From Theileria orientalis strain Shintoku (Eukaryota > Apicomplexa > Aconoidasida > Piroplasmida > Theileriidae): a stretch of 64,000 nucleotides of DNA. The notes below the pieces were generated by a model, which was not told where the DNA came from, ran no database searches, and saw nothing but the letters and a program-made list of their open reading frames with translations. The stretch lies in the NCBI RefSeq assembly GCF_000740895.1, contig NC_025260.1, positions 972,001 through 1,036,000 of the forward strand, in the 5' to 3' direction. The translations under genes and the position numbers were made by a program. Below, piece after piece: positions 1-13,300 of the stretch; position 1 is the stretch's first letter; each line of letters opens with the position of its first letter.

Positions 1-385
1 CCGAGTTGTCGTACTGGAAGGGCGTGAAGTCTGCGAAGCGCCCCTTCTTGCTGAAGAGGTTCGACATGTCGATGTTGAACATGCGCAGCACCTCGAAGAA
101 GTTGTTGGCCTCCGCCGAGGAGGAAACTGCGAGCTCGACCTCCTTCCCTCTGAAGTGCTCGTCGTACTTGCTCAGCAGCAGCTTCTTCAGCCGTTCTCGG
201 CGCTCGTAGTTCCCCTCGCCGAACAGGATGATGGGCTCCAGCAGTGCGCGGAATATTCGCTTGATGACGACGTCGTTCGTCGTAATGCCGATGTGCAGGT
301 TCGACATGTTCGACTTAAGCTCGAACTGCTTCATAACCTCGGAATCGACACTGTAGGTGTCCGAGGAGGCACTAAGATCAGCCAT
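1..385 (-). CDS. PRP4: U4/U6 snRNP protein PRP4-like, 5' part (cut by window edge)
   Basis: Minus-strand reading frame opening with ATG at 385 and still open at base 1, so 128 N-terminal residues are visible. Residues about 33-70 match the splicing factor motif (SFM) of PRP4/PRP18: a short acidic/serine lead, then IKRIFRALLEPIILFGEG followed by ERRERLKKLL. In the family this motif precedes a C-terminal WD40 propeller that holds U4/U6 in the tri-snRNP; that part would lie left of the window. It is transcribed divergently from the VPS13 gene, with about 1 kb of AT-rich spacer between. I infer PRP4 rather than PRP18 from the position of the motif near the N-terminus and the EPI-LFGE wording; the missing WD40 part would settle it. 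Confidence 0.72.
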   Translation of the reverse strand, partial: MADLSASSDTYSVDSEVMKQFELKSNMSNLHIGITTNDVVIKRIFRALLEPIILFGEGNYERRERLKKLLLSKYDEHFRGKEVELAVSSSAEANNFFEVLRMFNIDMSNLFSKKGRFADFTPFQYDNS

Positions 386-1384
386 TTTAGAGTTTAAAAA
401 AACCAGATTTAAAAATTTATTCAGCACCAAATTATATTTCAAATAAGTTTGAAGAATAGCTATGTTACAACAAAATAAGTTAAGAATAATTTTGGATTGA
501 CAAAAAATGACTTGATTGTTATTTATAAGCTCTGTATTGGCAATTTTAAAAATATAATAATTTAAATGAGTTTTTAAAGCGATATATATGAGCGTGTTTG
601 TAAAAAAAAATCAAGTTCCTAAAACATTGTGCTAGAATACTGGAAGATTCATCTTCCTGGTGAGTAAAATATTTTAAGGTTAAATTTAGCTTTAAAATAG
701 TATGAAATGTGTTAATTGAAATCAATGTCACTTTTTAAGTAAATTTAACAGTATATTTTCTGAAGATTCGACGCTTGAATGGACTTAATGTCAGGCTATC
801 GTACTATGTGTCATTAAAATAGTAATTTTAATGAATCTATAAGTAACGGTTATGTAAATTTGTACTTTTTATTTTTTTGTTTCCTGTATAATAACGTGAA
901 TATCGGAATATCACCCTTTTAGTGTTGCACATTTTGTCTATACGACACATTGCGGAATTGAAACTTTGAATTACTGGAATTAAATTGCTTTATTTCTGAA
1001 TTGTATAGAAGCGGATGGTTTAAAACTGCGCTTTGTAGGCTTTCGACTGTGTCCAAAGCCGTGTAACCGTTACTCTAGGATAATTTCTGGATTGATGTAA
1101 AAAATTACTGTAAAATAGTACGTAGTTATTTCAAATTCACTGTAGCTTTTTAATACCGTAGAGTGTATCTAGATAGATACACGTGAGTCCTGTAAAATAT
1201 ATTCTTTCTGATATAAGTTCTTTTTAAAAAACGTGGCATTTTTGAGCAAATTTCTACTTTAAACATAGTTTTCCACTTAATTCTGAACATTTTTAATCGA
1301 TGAAATGTGTTAAACAAGGTTCATAAACAGTTAAAACCGCGAATATGTCAAAAGGGTTACACATTTGGAGCAAGTTAATTCAAA
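386..1384. other. AT-rich divergent spacer (PRP4 / VPS13)
   Basis: About 1 kb between two divergently transcribed genes. It is AT-rich with poly-A/T runs and no convincing exon on either strand; the only open frame of note (546-731, minus) is low-complexity F/L/I/K with no recognisable domain. It should hold both promoters. A TCTAGATAGATACACG stretch near 1168 is the only locally distinct sequence. No tRNA or other RNA gene was seen. Confidence 0.5.
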
Positions 1385-4300
1385 ATGTTTGAAGAAAAGA
1401 TTATTCAACTTTTGAATAAGGTGTTTGACTCATACATTGAGGGCATAGACCAGAGTAAGCTGAGTCAGATAAACCTTTGGGGCGGAAAGATAGTTCTAAA
1501 CAGTCTACACATCAGACCGGACGCCCTGGATTTTTTAGAACTGCCGTTTCATCTGACATTCGGGTAATTAAGCGTTTTAGTAAATTAGATAGCTGGTTCA
1601 TTTATTGCATTGTCTTATTTATTTAGTTAATCATGTAGCTTGTATGTTACTAACCTTTGGTGACCGTGGAAAAGTAGCCGTAAAACTTGAGTTGATTGAT
1701 GCTATAGGCTTCTGGATTCTGTTACCATTAAGATTCAAATACCGCTGCTTACTCTGTCGAGAAAAAACCTGAGTCTAGAAGTTTCGGATGTACTGCTCCT
1801 GTTGACAACTAAGCCCGAGAGTAGATGGGACCCGGAGTGGTACCGAGATGAGTACATTTCGAATAAAATCGCAACGCTGTCCGCTGAAAGTCTCGAATTG
1901 GTAGTAAACCAACTTGAGGTAACTTTGGCTCATTTAGATATAAATGATTAGGAAGACAGTTTTATTTGTATTTGCAGAATTAACCGATGCTTAGTTAGAT
2001 ACGTAATAAGGTGTTTTAATAAATTTGATAGGGGAACGGGTTTGTATGGAACACCGCGTTATCCTTTCTGGAGACGCTCGAAGTAACGATACATAACATA
2101 CACATAAGAGTGGAGGACTACACCACGAACGATAACGTGGCGTACGCATTCGGATGTGTGGTCAAGAACGCGTACTTTAAGCTTAACATGGATAACGCGA
2201 AGGAAACGAACGTGGATCTGCCGTTCCAGAAATTGTTCGAAGATAACGGGAAGCTGCTCTCGTCAATAAAGCACAGAACGATAGACCTGGAAGGCTTTGG
2301 ACTGTACATAGATCAGTTGGACCCCTTTAAACGAGTAAAGTTGTCACTGCCATCAGGCACATTGGACTTTGGAATGAATTCGTCGAAGGATAATGTAAGT
2401 AACGAGGGTCGAAAGAGTACCGATGAGAAATACTTTGCGAGAGTGAGGAAGAGTATGAGAAGCGCGAGAAGGAGGAAGTTCGCATCGAAGGTGTACTCGA
2501 GGTTCTCAGAAGCCACGAATATCTTAACGACGGTGCTGAAGGGAGGCGAAGAGGACGCGGGAGAGAAGGATAGGAAGACGTTCATCGAGCACACCAACGG
2601 AATATACACGAAGGTGTTCTCAGACGTGTTGAATTACCTGGTGACCTCGAAGCACGACGACTACTGCAGCCACTTCGCAGAAGAAGCACCTGAGGACGGA
2701 GGATATAACAGCACAGTCTGGGAAAACTCGAACGTACCAGCAGAGGAACCGACGATCAGTCAGTCAAACAAGTACCAGAGACGCACGAGTAAAATAAGGA
2801 CGAGTGGAGCATTTAAGACCGGATACATACTTAACAGACAGAAAAAAAGACAATTGGGAACGAGCTTTAAGTCGAAAACGTCGGAAGACAAATACCTGCT
2901 GACGAGCGAGTTCTTTCAAACGAGTACACAAAAGTCAACCTCTAGTGAGTCCTGTGAAGACGAAACGGATGAGAACACAGAAGATAGCACGAGTGAAGAA
3001 GATGAGGATAGCAGTGACGCCCAAGACAAAGATGATGATAATAAAAACAAACGCAAAAATAAGGATAAAAATTATGAAGATACGAACAAAAGAAGGAAAA
3101 ATAAAGGCAAAGAAAAGAGTAAAGAACAAGTCAAGGAAGAAGATCGGGATAACCCGAAGCTGAATCGAGTGTATGTGAGTGGTAGTTGGAGGGAGCATCT
3201 GAAAACGTTTTGCAACGTGAGAGGGAATGAAAAGAGGATGACAAAGTCATCAGCAGAAATTATAAACGCGTCTCTGAGGAGAAGGCGCTCGAACAAATCA
3301 ATAGATATATTAGACCGAGAGAGTTGTGAAGGTAATAACCGAGAAGGTGGTGAAGGTAATAACCGAGAAGGTGTTGACGATAGCAACGATAAAAAGAAAG
3401 ATAATGCGTTGGATGGTAACAAAGAACCAGGTAGTTATACAGGTCGATTGGAGAGGAAGTTGGATAAAATCACTGGTGGAAGTTCAAGTGAAGATACAAA
3501 TGCTAAGTTTAATCTCGCGTTGAGTCAAAGAGTAGGGGAGGGTGCCGAGAGTAGAGGTTGTAAGGGCTCTGACGAATTCCTCAATGCACATTTGTCAAGT
3601 AGGTCAGGGAATACATACGATTATGACATTGCCGTGGAGGGAGTGGACGAAATACTGGACGAGTTTGAAAAAAGGCGTCTGCGCCCAGATAATCTGAGTC
3701 CAAAGGACCGTCTGCACAAAGGACCAATAAAGTCAGAAAGTGAAGACAGCAGTGAAGAGTCAGGAAGTAGTGAAGAGGTAGATACTAGTGAACAGTCAGC
3801 GAGTAGCCAAGATTCGGAAAGTAGTGAAGAGACACCGAGTAGTGAAGAGTTGGAAAGTAGTGAAGACGTATATAGTAGTGAAGAGGCAGGAAGTAGTAGC
3901 TTTTTCAGCAATGAAGATGATGAATCAGAGGATCTGAAAAGGGAATGTACACCAAAGCCGAAAGATGATATGAAGAGGCCTGTTACACCAATGCACAACG
4001 AAAAGGGTCAGAAAGGCTCGGACGCTGGCAAGCTATTGGGTGAGGTTCGAAGGCCGGAAGCAGTGAGGAAGGATGGTATGACTAACAAGGCAAATAAAGC
4101 GAAAACACCGACGATTGCTGCAAATAAGACGAAAACACCTATAATTGCTGCAAATAAGACGAAAACACCGACAGTTCAAAGAGGAAAGGGAGGAGATAAT
4201 GGAAACACAGATCAAAATAGGGATGATGAAGAGTTTGAAAGTGCAAATAACGCGGACTTGGATACGGATAGCTACGAAAGCTTTAGTGCGTGCAGCAGCA

Positions 4301-7300
4301 GTAGTTTCTCCTCATCAGAAACCACTTTGGGCAAAACCTTTAGTTTTGAGTGCAAGGTTAGCGGAACGCCAAAAAGTTTGAAAACGCAGACGACGGCAGA
4401 TACATACGGAAATGAGTTAGGAGAAGCAGGAGAAGAAAAGGATGACGACTCGTGGACGTGCATAACGTACGTGCTGAGAGAAGGGTGCAGAGACAAGTTG
4501 AGAGCGTTCGTGGAGGGACTGAAGAGAGTGGACCACAACTACATACTTAACACGAGGGATTTTAGAGGACTGGGCTCGTTTTACTTCTGCACGTACCCAA
4601 TCCTGCCCTCGAAAAAGTATAGCTCATGCTGGTCGGACTGGGGCTCGAAGTACGGAAGAGTGGCGCCGACCAAAAACGAGTACCTGCCGAAGTGCAGCAT
4701 ATTCCTGGTATTCGAGGACCTGGACGTCATCATGTCGAAGGAGCAAATCGAGTGCGTCATTAACCTGATCAACCACAACGTATTCAAGTTCAGCTACTGG
4801 ATGTCAGGAGTGGTCTCGACGTTCGAAAACGCAAGAGCATCGGAGGAAGACGAGAAGATGTACATGGAGTACTGGCCGCAGTTCCTGATGTCGAACCCGA
4901 CCGTAGGAGCGGAGTCGCCAGCAGTGGACTCGGAGGTGTCCAGAGAGAAGATAGAGACGGCGGCGTCAGAAATAAGCCAAATCATCATCGACGCCTACGA
5001 AAACGAAGGAGAGGAGGAAGAAGGGAGCAGCGAAAGGTCAGGGAAGCAGATCACGAGGAAGGAACTGACGCAGTTCGTGGCAGACTTTGAAATCCTGCAC
5101 TCAATACAGACGATAAGAATACTGAGGAACAGAGCAAACCACAGCCTTAACAGACTTATCAGAGGGTTCCAAGCAGGGACGAAGTCGACGATACTGGGCT
5201 CGAACATGAACGAGTGCATAACAAACGTGCTCTTCACGAACATATGCGCCTCGTACGACAATAAGGAGAGCTCACAGGCAGGGCTGGTGACCTCGAAGGT
5301 GCAGGAGAGACTGCAGTTCGTGGGAGGAATCTACGAAATAGTGTCGAAGCAGGCGAACAGAAGCGGGATGATGTCGTCGCTGAAGAAGCTGAACACGGAA
5401 CAGACGTTTACAGTGGACCTGGCGCTGGACTTCCTGTTCATCAACTCGAAGGTCATACTGACGAACAACATGCACACGTCGAAGGACGAGACGGACATCA
5501 AGGGGTACATACTGTGCTCAAACGGACTGCACATATTCTACCAGGACACGTACGGAAGGGACGGAAGTAGGTTCATAGAGTTCGAAGCAGCACCATTCAC
5601 AATATTCTCGCTCGACATAACGTTGCCGAGAGGGAGGTACACGAGAACGGAGAGCATCGGAGAGGATAACACGCTGACAGTGACGTACACGGAGAATTGC
5701 GAAGTGAGAGGCGGCGAAGGGGGGCGCGGAGAAAAAAGTACCTGCATATGCGACATGGTGAGTGGAACGCCGTGCATACTGATGAGCTGCGGAGACTGCA
5801 CGCCGGACCCGAGGAAGAAGAACAAGAAGAACCTGCTGTCGCTGCTCTGGGGAGAGGACGAGGAGAACTGCCTGTTGCCGTCAGTGCTGTACTTCGCCTC
5901 GGACTACAACCACTTCAGAATCCCGGAGACGTCGGACGTGAAGATACGGCTGCACCTGGACTCGGAGATATTCATGCACCTGCCGATCATCGACGAGCTG
6001 AGCCACATACTGCGAATCTACAAGTACAACATGGACAAGCACGCGAGCACGTTCCCGATAAAGATCGACGATAAGCTGAAGAGGCTGGAGTACCTGGCGA
6101 AGGAGGACTCGGTGGTCTACGAGCTGGTCGACCTGGGCGTGGACTACCAGAGGAAGATACTGCAGGGCTCAATCACGTACCTCAACTACGACGTGAACAT
6201 AGAGCTGGCGAAGGGGCTCTTCCTCATGTTCGACGTAAACCTGAAGGGCTCGTACTTCACGTACAAAATCGCACTCGACCTGCTGAAAATTAAGACGCTG
6301 ACGCGCAACTACGAGGAGGACGAGGAGGGGAGCTGCTCGGCGGACACTCTGGACTCGGAGGCTGTGACCGACAGGACAGAGGAGTTGCTGTACTCGGACG
6401 GCCTGCAGGAAGGAACGTGCTTTCACGCGGTGAACATGCTCAGAGCGAGGAGCTCGGCGGAGCAGGAGGGCTTTAACCCAATGAGTTGCCTGAGTCCGAA
6501 CGTGAAGGAGATCGACGCGGGCGAGGACTCAGGAGTTGATGTGAGCGAAGGAGTCGGCGTTGAGGTCACGGCCGGTGAGAGCGGCGACGTGGCTGGTGGT
6601 GGCGCACTCCTAGGCAATGACAACGCCGGCAGTAACAACCCTGGCAGTAACAACAGTGCAGATAACAACAACCCTGGCAATGGCAACCCTGGAATTAACA
6701 ACAGTGCAGATAACAACAACCCTGGCAATGGCAACCCTGGCAGTAACAACAGTGCAGATAACAACAACCCTGGCAATGGCAACCCTGGAATTAACAACAG
6801 TGCAGATAACAACAACCCTGGCAATGGCAACCCTGGAATTAACAACAGTGCAGATAACAACCCTGATGGCAACGAACTGTATGAAGAGAATGGGCGCTTT
6901 CAGTCCTTCAGTAGCGATGAAAATGTGGAGAGAAAGTACGACATGGGAACGCAGCTGGACACGGACGGATACGACCTGCACGCGTGCATAGTCTCAGGGC
7001 TCACGTTCGACTGCCTCAACGGAATGTGCGAGTTGGAGGAGAGAAGCGTCTACATGGGAAAAAACTGCAGAATCTCGCTCAACAACTACCTGAAGTCGGT
7101 GCTGAGAATAAAGACGAAGTACCTGGACAGAGTCGAGGGCATGGGCGAGTTCACGAAGCTGTTCGAAAGTAGCGTTAACCTGGTGAGCACGGACAGAGAA
7201 GTGAAGGTGGTGGTGAAGACGCTGACGAACATGGTGAAGCAGAACCACGCAAACCTGATAGTCTCAGTGGACATGGGAAGCATGTACGTGGCGCTGAGGG

Positions 7301-10300
7301 ACGTGGACATGGTGGGCCTGATATGCTCGCTGTCTGACTACAAGCAAATCATACTCAAGTACGCAATTAAGCTGGACGTGGTCTCGGAACACGACATTAA
7401 GAGGAAAGACGCGAGCGTAAGCGTGCACCAGAACAAGTACCACAGCAACAAGTACATACGGAAGCTGAAGAAGGGAGACGAGGGCGGCAGCAGTGAAGGC
7501 AAGGAGTATTTCGACGACCTCATGCTCAAGGTGTACTTTAACTGGAACCTGCTGCAGGAGAGCCAGAGTGGAGAAAGGACGGAGGGCCTCATCAAGTACG
7601 AGATGAATCTGGACTTTTTCAACCTGACCTTCAAGAGACTGATATCGTTCAACACGAAAAACAGCTACTACACAGACTGGAACGGAAGCAGCCCGGTGAA
7701 CGAAAGCGCAGGCAACGGAGGTAACGCCAATGTGAGTGCGAGTGCTAATGTGAGTTCTACTGCGAATGTGAATGTGAGTTCGAATTTTGGCAATGCAAAC
7801 ACGAATTTTGGCAGCGGGAGCTACCCTAGCACCAGCAACATGGGCGCCTGCGCAGCGACGGACGGGAGCGCGACTGGTAACACGAGCACCATTGGCGGCA
7901 GCAGCTCTGGCATTGCAGGAAGTAGCCAGAACACGGCGACGAACGCAGGCGGCGGAACCGGCAGTGTTTCTGGCGTCGTCAACAACAACGCCGGAGCCTC
8001 GAGCGTCAGCACAGGCAAGGGCCAGCACGCGATGAGTAGGTCTGAAGTTAACTCGGGCAACATGAACGCAGCGGCGAACAGCATCACGAGGAGACTGGAG
8101 TCAAGGTTTAAGTTCCTGAGTAGAGATGAGTCGTCGAAGTTCGGAAGCGGAAACTACGGGTTCAACAATTACGTACACGGATATGACCTGAATAAGTTGG
8201 AGGAGTACGTTAAGTTCTACGGAATATCGACGCCGCTCCTGAGTCTTAAGGTGACGGGGTTCGGAATAAAGGTAGGCATCCTGGACTCGAAAATAGAAAG
8301 AATATGCTCGTACCTGGGCTCGATGGAAGTGGAGGACCAGTCGAACTGCGTGCCGCTGTACGCGTCGACGCTATTCTCAGGAGGGAACACAACAATGCTG
8401 TGGTCATGGCTGAAGGTGAGGAGAGAGTACGACCAGTATAGAATGGACACGGAGCGAGTAGGAGTGGGAAGTAGTGGAATAGAAGCGAGGCCGTCGAAAG
8501 GAGGGAGGACAGTGAGCGGAAAGATATACGGCTACTATAAGAGAGTGCAGAGGTACATAGACGCGACAATGGATTTTGACGCGCACTCGCACAACCACAT
8601 ATATAACGCAGACGACCAGGAAAATCTGGACCACATAGTGGAGAGCATAATGAAGATGAACGTGCACGCGGGCGATAAGGCGGCAGAAGTGGACCTGCGT
8701 GAAATGTACGCGCTTGACACGAAGTCGCATTCCTCCTCGTCAAACACGCCGAGAAATAATCGGAGTAGCAGGGACATGGAAGACGAATCGTGCAATAACA
8801 GCAGCAGTATGAGTCAGCTGCTAGAACAGTACAGAGAGGATTACACGACCCACAGCAGTAGTTTCGAGATGGATAGCGAAAGGTTGGAGATTTCACTTGA
8901 CAAGAGTACGCAGAAGACTGTAGAAGCTGCCGAAGCTGGGGAGATTCTCCAAGGCATAAGCGCAGCGCAGCTGTGGCACGGTTCGAAAATTAGTCAAAGA
9001 GTGGAGCAGGCGAGTGCGAGTAAGAAGCAGTCGGAGGACAATGCAGCCAGTAAAAGACAGGAATACAGATCGAACCTGAACGAGGTGACGCAAAATCCGA
9101 CAGTAAACCTGCCCCCGGGAGAGAACAGCGGCGACAAGGACATCGGAGTCGTGGGCATGGTCTTCGGAGGATGCCCGTGCTTCGTGAGTCTGTCGCTGAT
9201 CTCGGGGACGACGAGAAGCTGCAGCATATACGTGTCTAGCTCAATAGTGACGCTGCCGTGGGAAGTGATCGAGTCGGTGACGACGTACTTCAACTCGATC
9301 AACGCGTACATAAAGGATAACACGAACCAGAGCGGCGCGAGAGAAAACGAGGACATGTACAAGGATGACGACGAGTACACAGAAGACTTGGGTAGCACAG
9401 ACGCAGGGTCGCAGCGAGGCTTGGACGAAGATTACCAGGACGCAAGCTCAGGAGACTGGGAAAGCAAGCGCTTGAAAAAGGGAGACGTTGAGCACGAAAG
9501 TAACAAATTTGGCCTGGAGGACACGGACAGCGTGTCAGACGTTGCAGAAGTGGGAGAGGATGACTCGACGCTCGTCGGGAGGCTGCACTCCGAGGGAACG
9601 AGCACGCCCACGGATCATGGTCACGAGGAAGAGGAGGACGTGTTGAACAGGCAGTTCTATAGGACGCCCGAGGAGTCGGAAAAAAAATTCTCCTTCAACG
9701 TGCACGTGGGCATCAGCTGCATGAATCTGTTCACGGAGAGCGCCTGGACGGGCTACGGGTACTTCCTGAAGTACCTGTACCACAAGACCGTGCCCAGCGA
9801 CAAGGCCATGAACCTGAAGTGGAACCTGGTGAGGAACATCCTGCGGGACAAGAACAGGAAGGCGTACATGATATATCCAATCACGATCAACATCACGGGC
9901 CAGGGCTCCCTGTATTTGACGCACGCGAGAGTGTCGGCCACCGACATAATGAGAGCAAGATACAACACAATGAATAGTGCAAGGTATAACACAATGAATA
10001 GTGCAAGGTACAACACAATTAACAGTGCAAGGTACAACACAATTAACAGTGCAAGGTACAACACAATGAATAGTGCAAGGTATAACAGGGTCAACAGTGG
10101 CAGATACGACCGCAGAAGATCCTCAAGGCTCAAGTACGGGAACGTGCACAGAAGAACCAAGTTCGACATGTACTGCAAGGAAACCATCGACCAAATGTTC
10201 GACGGATGGTTCCACTTCATGCCCTGCGTCTTCGAAGTTAAGCTGATGTCGAGGAACGTGAGCGTGAAGCTGACGAGAGAAGCCTCAGGAGCAATCCTGA

Positions 10301-13300
10301 CGCCCTCAGGATACACGATGTGCGACGTCTACCTGGACATATCGAGCGACTTCAGACACAAGAGAGCGAACTTCATCAAGTACATCAAAATGAGCCTCCT
10401 GATGGACAAGAGGTACTACGCGCTGGTCAACCTGGCTAAAAACAGCCTCTACGACCCGACGAACCTGAACACGAGCAAGATAGTAGACCCTTTCAGGTCG
10501 ACAGTGTCGGCAGTGTTCTACCTCTACGGCAACGACAGGAACACATGGGCGACGCAAATCATGCCGCAGTCGCTCTCAGTGCACCTGAAGCTGGAGCCGC
10601 TCAACGTCTCAGTCAACTGCATCGACTTCTTCTGCCTCATGGACTTCTCGAACCTGCTGCTGAGCTTCTTCGAGCTCTTCAAGCAGAACTACACGCTGAT
10701 ACTGCACGCATCCGACGAGTTCCTGGAGCACTGCAAGGGCGACTACACGACGCTGGAAAAAATAAGGATCACGAAGCTGTTCTCAAAGATGGAGTCGGGC
10801 TCAAAGGCGGAAGGGTTTAAGAGCAGCAGCTACAGCGAGTACAGCTCCTGCGTGTCCTCGCGAGAGTCGTGGTACACGAACCAGAACAGCAGCGGGAGCC
10901 TCAGAACCTCGAGGCTGAAGCTGGACGAAATGCCGGAGTCAGGAGGATACGCGAGCGAGGACGAGTACTCGTGCGAGTCGGGCAGCAACTACAACCGCAA
11001 CAGGACGGAGGAGGAGATGTACGAGACGATAAGCGAGCTCCAAAGCTACTACGACTCGGGAGCGCAGGAGCCCTACGCCCGAGGAGCGAGGTACCTGGAC
11101 AAGGAGGAGGCAATGAGCAGCTCCTCGGCAGACTACGAAGAGGCGGAGGGGCAGAGCCTCCTGACCAGGATCCTCTCGACGCTCAGCGTCGGAGTCTCAG
11201 TGGACCTGGAGCTGATAAACGTGGAGATCGTGAGCAGCGTGACCTCGGAGGTGAAGCACATGTTCGCTCTCACAGTCGAGGACACGGGACTCTGGTTCTG
11301 GGTCAACAACATATTCGACTGCGAGTTCCTCGACGCGAGGTCGAAGATACCGAGTCTGGAGTTCGGAGAGGAGGGCGCCCACAGAGCGACGTGGTTCAAC
11401 GACCCGCTGCTGCACAAGGACCCCTCGCACTACCACATCGGAGACGTCGACTACGAAAACGTGGCGTACCTGGAGCAGTTCTCAGGAGTGCTGCGAGGAG
11501 GATTGCTGGAGATGTCGTCCTCCTCGCTCCCGCAGGCGATGAAGTACAAGGCTGACGCGGTAACGGACACGCAGGTGATAATAGACGAGCTGAAGGAAAC
11601 AAAAAACATAATCATCAGAGAGTCGAAGTTTAAAAGGGAGGCCCAGAAGGTGAATGAAAAGTACAGGGAACAGAAGGGGCTGCAAAGCGACGATGATGAC
11701 GAGGCCAAGTGCAGCACCGCCACCAACCAGCCTGAGTCGAATATTCAAGTTCGGACTGGATTCACGCCGCTTAACCAGACGCCGTCGGAAATATATAACC
11801 AAGATGAGGACGATGCCGAGTTTGAAGCAAACCGATCCCACAGCGGGTACTCAATTCACTCCGCGGAGAACAGGAACGACGTGGTCATACTGATTAACGA
11901 CGAGTACAAGCGAAACAACGTGAGATACAGCATCGTGAGCAAGAAGCAGAAGGCGGAGAAGGTGGAGAACCTGATAGGAGTGCAGGCTGATGAGGAAAAC
12001 AACGGCATCGGACTGGAAAACATACTGCACGTGGACGAAATGATCGACGTGGAAAAGATCCCCTCGATAGCGAGTTTCAATAAGTTCCTAGGAGCGTCAT
12101 CAGGTTTGTGTATTCCTTGGTTTTATTAATCCGTTACCCTTTATGTTGGCAATGTTTACCCGTTTATGTTGGCAATAGTTACCTTTATTAGTTGATGGTA
12201 GTTACTGCCTCTATTCCACTTTGGCAATAGTTACTGCTACTACCTAGTTATAATAGTTACCGCAACTATTCCACTTTGGTAATAGTTAACGCAACTAGTT
12301 AACACGCTAATGAATGCGCAGATGACATGGACCTGGATGAAACCTATTACGAAAACAGGCAGCTCGACCAGTGTTACAGAGAAAATGTGAAGAACTTTAT
12401 GCAGTTTAGATTTAAGACGAGCGTGACAATAGACCTGTGCAGAGAGGGAAACAGAGAGATGGCAGTGGAAACGTTCACAGTGAGTCTGATGGGATATAAG
12501 CCGTCGCTGGCGACGAAGCTGCTCTCGAGGCTGGAGTCGTCGTGGATAAACGTGAACGTCACGCTTAACGCAGCGGAGTGCTACTTCGGCTTCCTGTCGT
12601 ACGTGTCAGTGATGCTGAAGCTGAGGAAAATACTGCTGGAGTACTCAATAGAGGAGGCGAAGATCCTGGACTCGGTGACGAAGTACACGATCAACGACCA
12701 GGTGCCGAGGCTGTCAGCAAAGGCATTTGAGCCGCCAAGTGAACAGGCGCAAATAAGAACGTCGAAGGAGTACGGAGAAGGAAACGTCATGGGAAGAGCA
12801 ACAAAGGACCTGTCGGAGTACACGCTGAGTAAGTTGTCGAGAGACTCGAGGCCGTCGAAGGACATGAGAATAAGTAAAATGTTCATGGACACGAAGCTGA
12901 GTAAGCTGAGTGTGTACTCAGAGGCGGATCCGGCGGAAATATACTCAATGCCAATCAACAGCGTGACCAAGGACATGTTCGCAAAATGCATAACCTACAG
13001 GTACTTCAACGGACTGTTGCAGCCCTGCGGAGTGATGAACCTGAATAAGCTGATAGGAGAGCGGCTGAAGGCAGTCTCGGAGCTCAAGTTCCTGGGAATC
13101 AAGAAGCTGGAGCCCCTGTACCAGTCGTACCTTAAGTTCGACACGAAGGAGCCGACCGGAAAGACCACACAGGGGGACCTGAAGGAGGACTTCGCGCAGT
13201 ACAAGACGGACCAGGACATATACAACGTGCCGATAGAGCATAACGTAGTGCACGTGGGCAAGCTGGGACACGGGAACGTGTTCGGCTCAGGCTACGAAGG

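Noticed and set aside
7264..8028. 254-codon antisense frame (A/R/V/H-rich) opposite VPS13 exon 3
   Set aside because: Repeats of the sense low-complexity region explain it; no domain or splice context.
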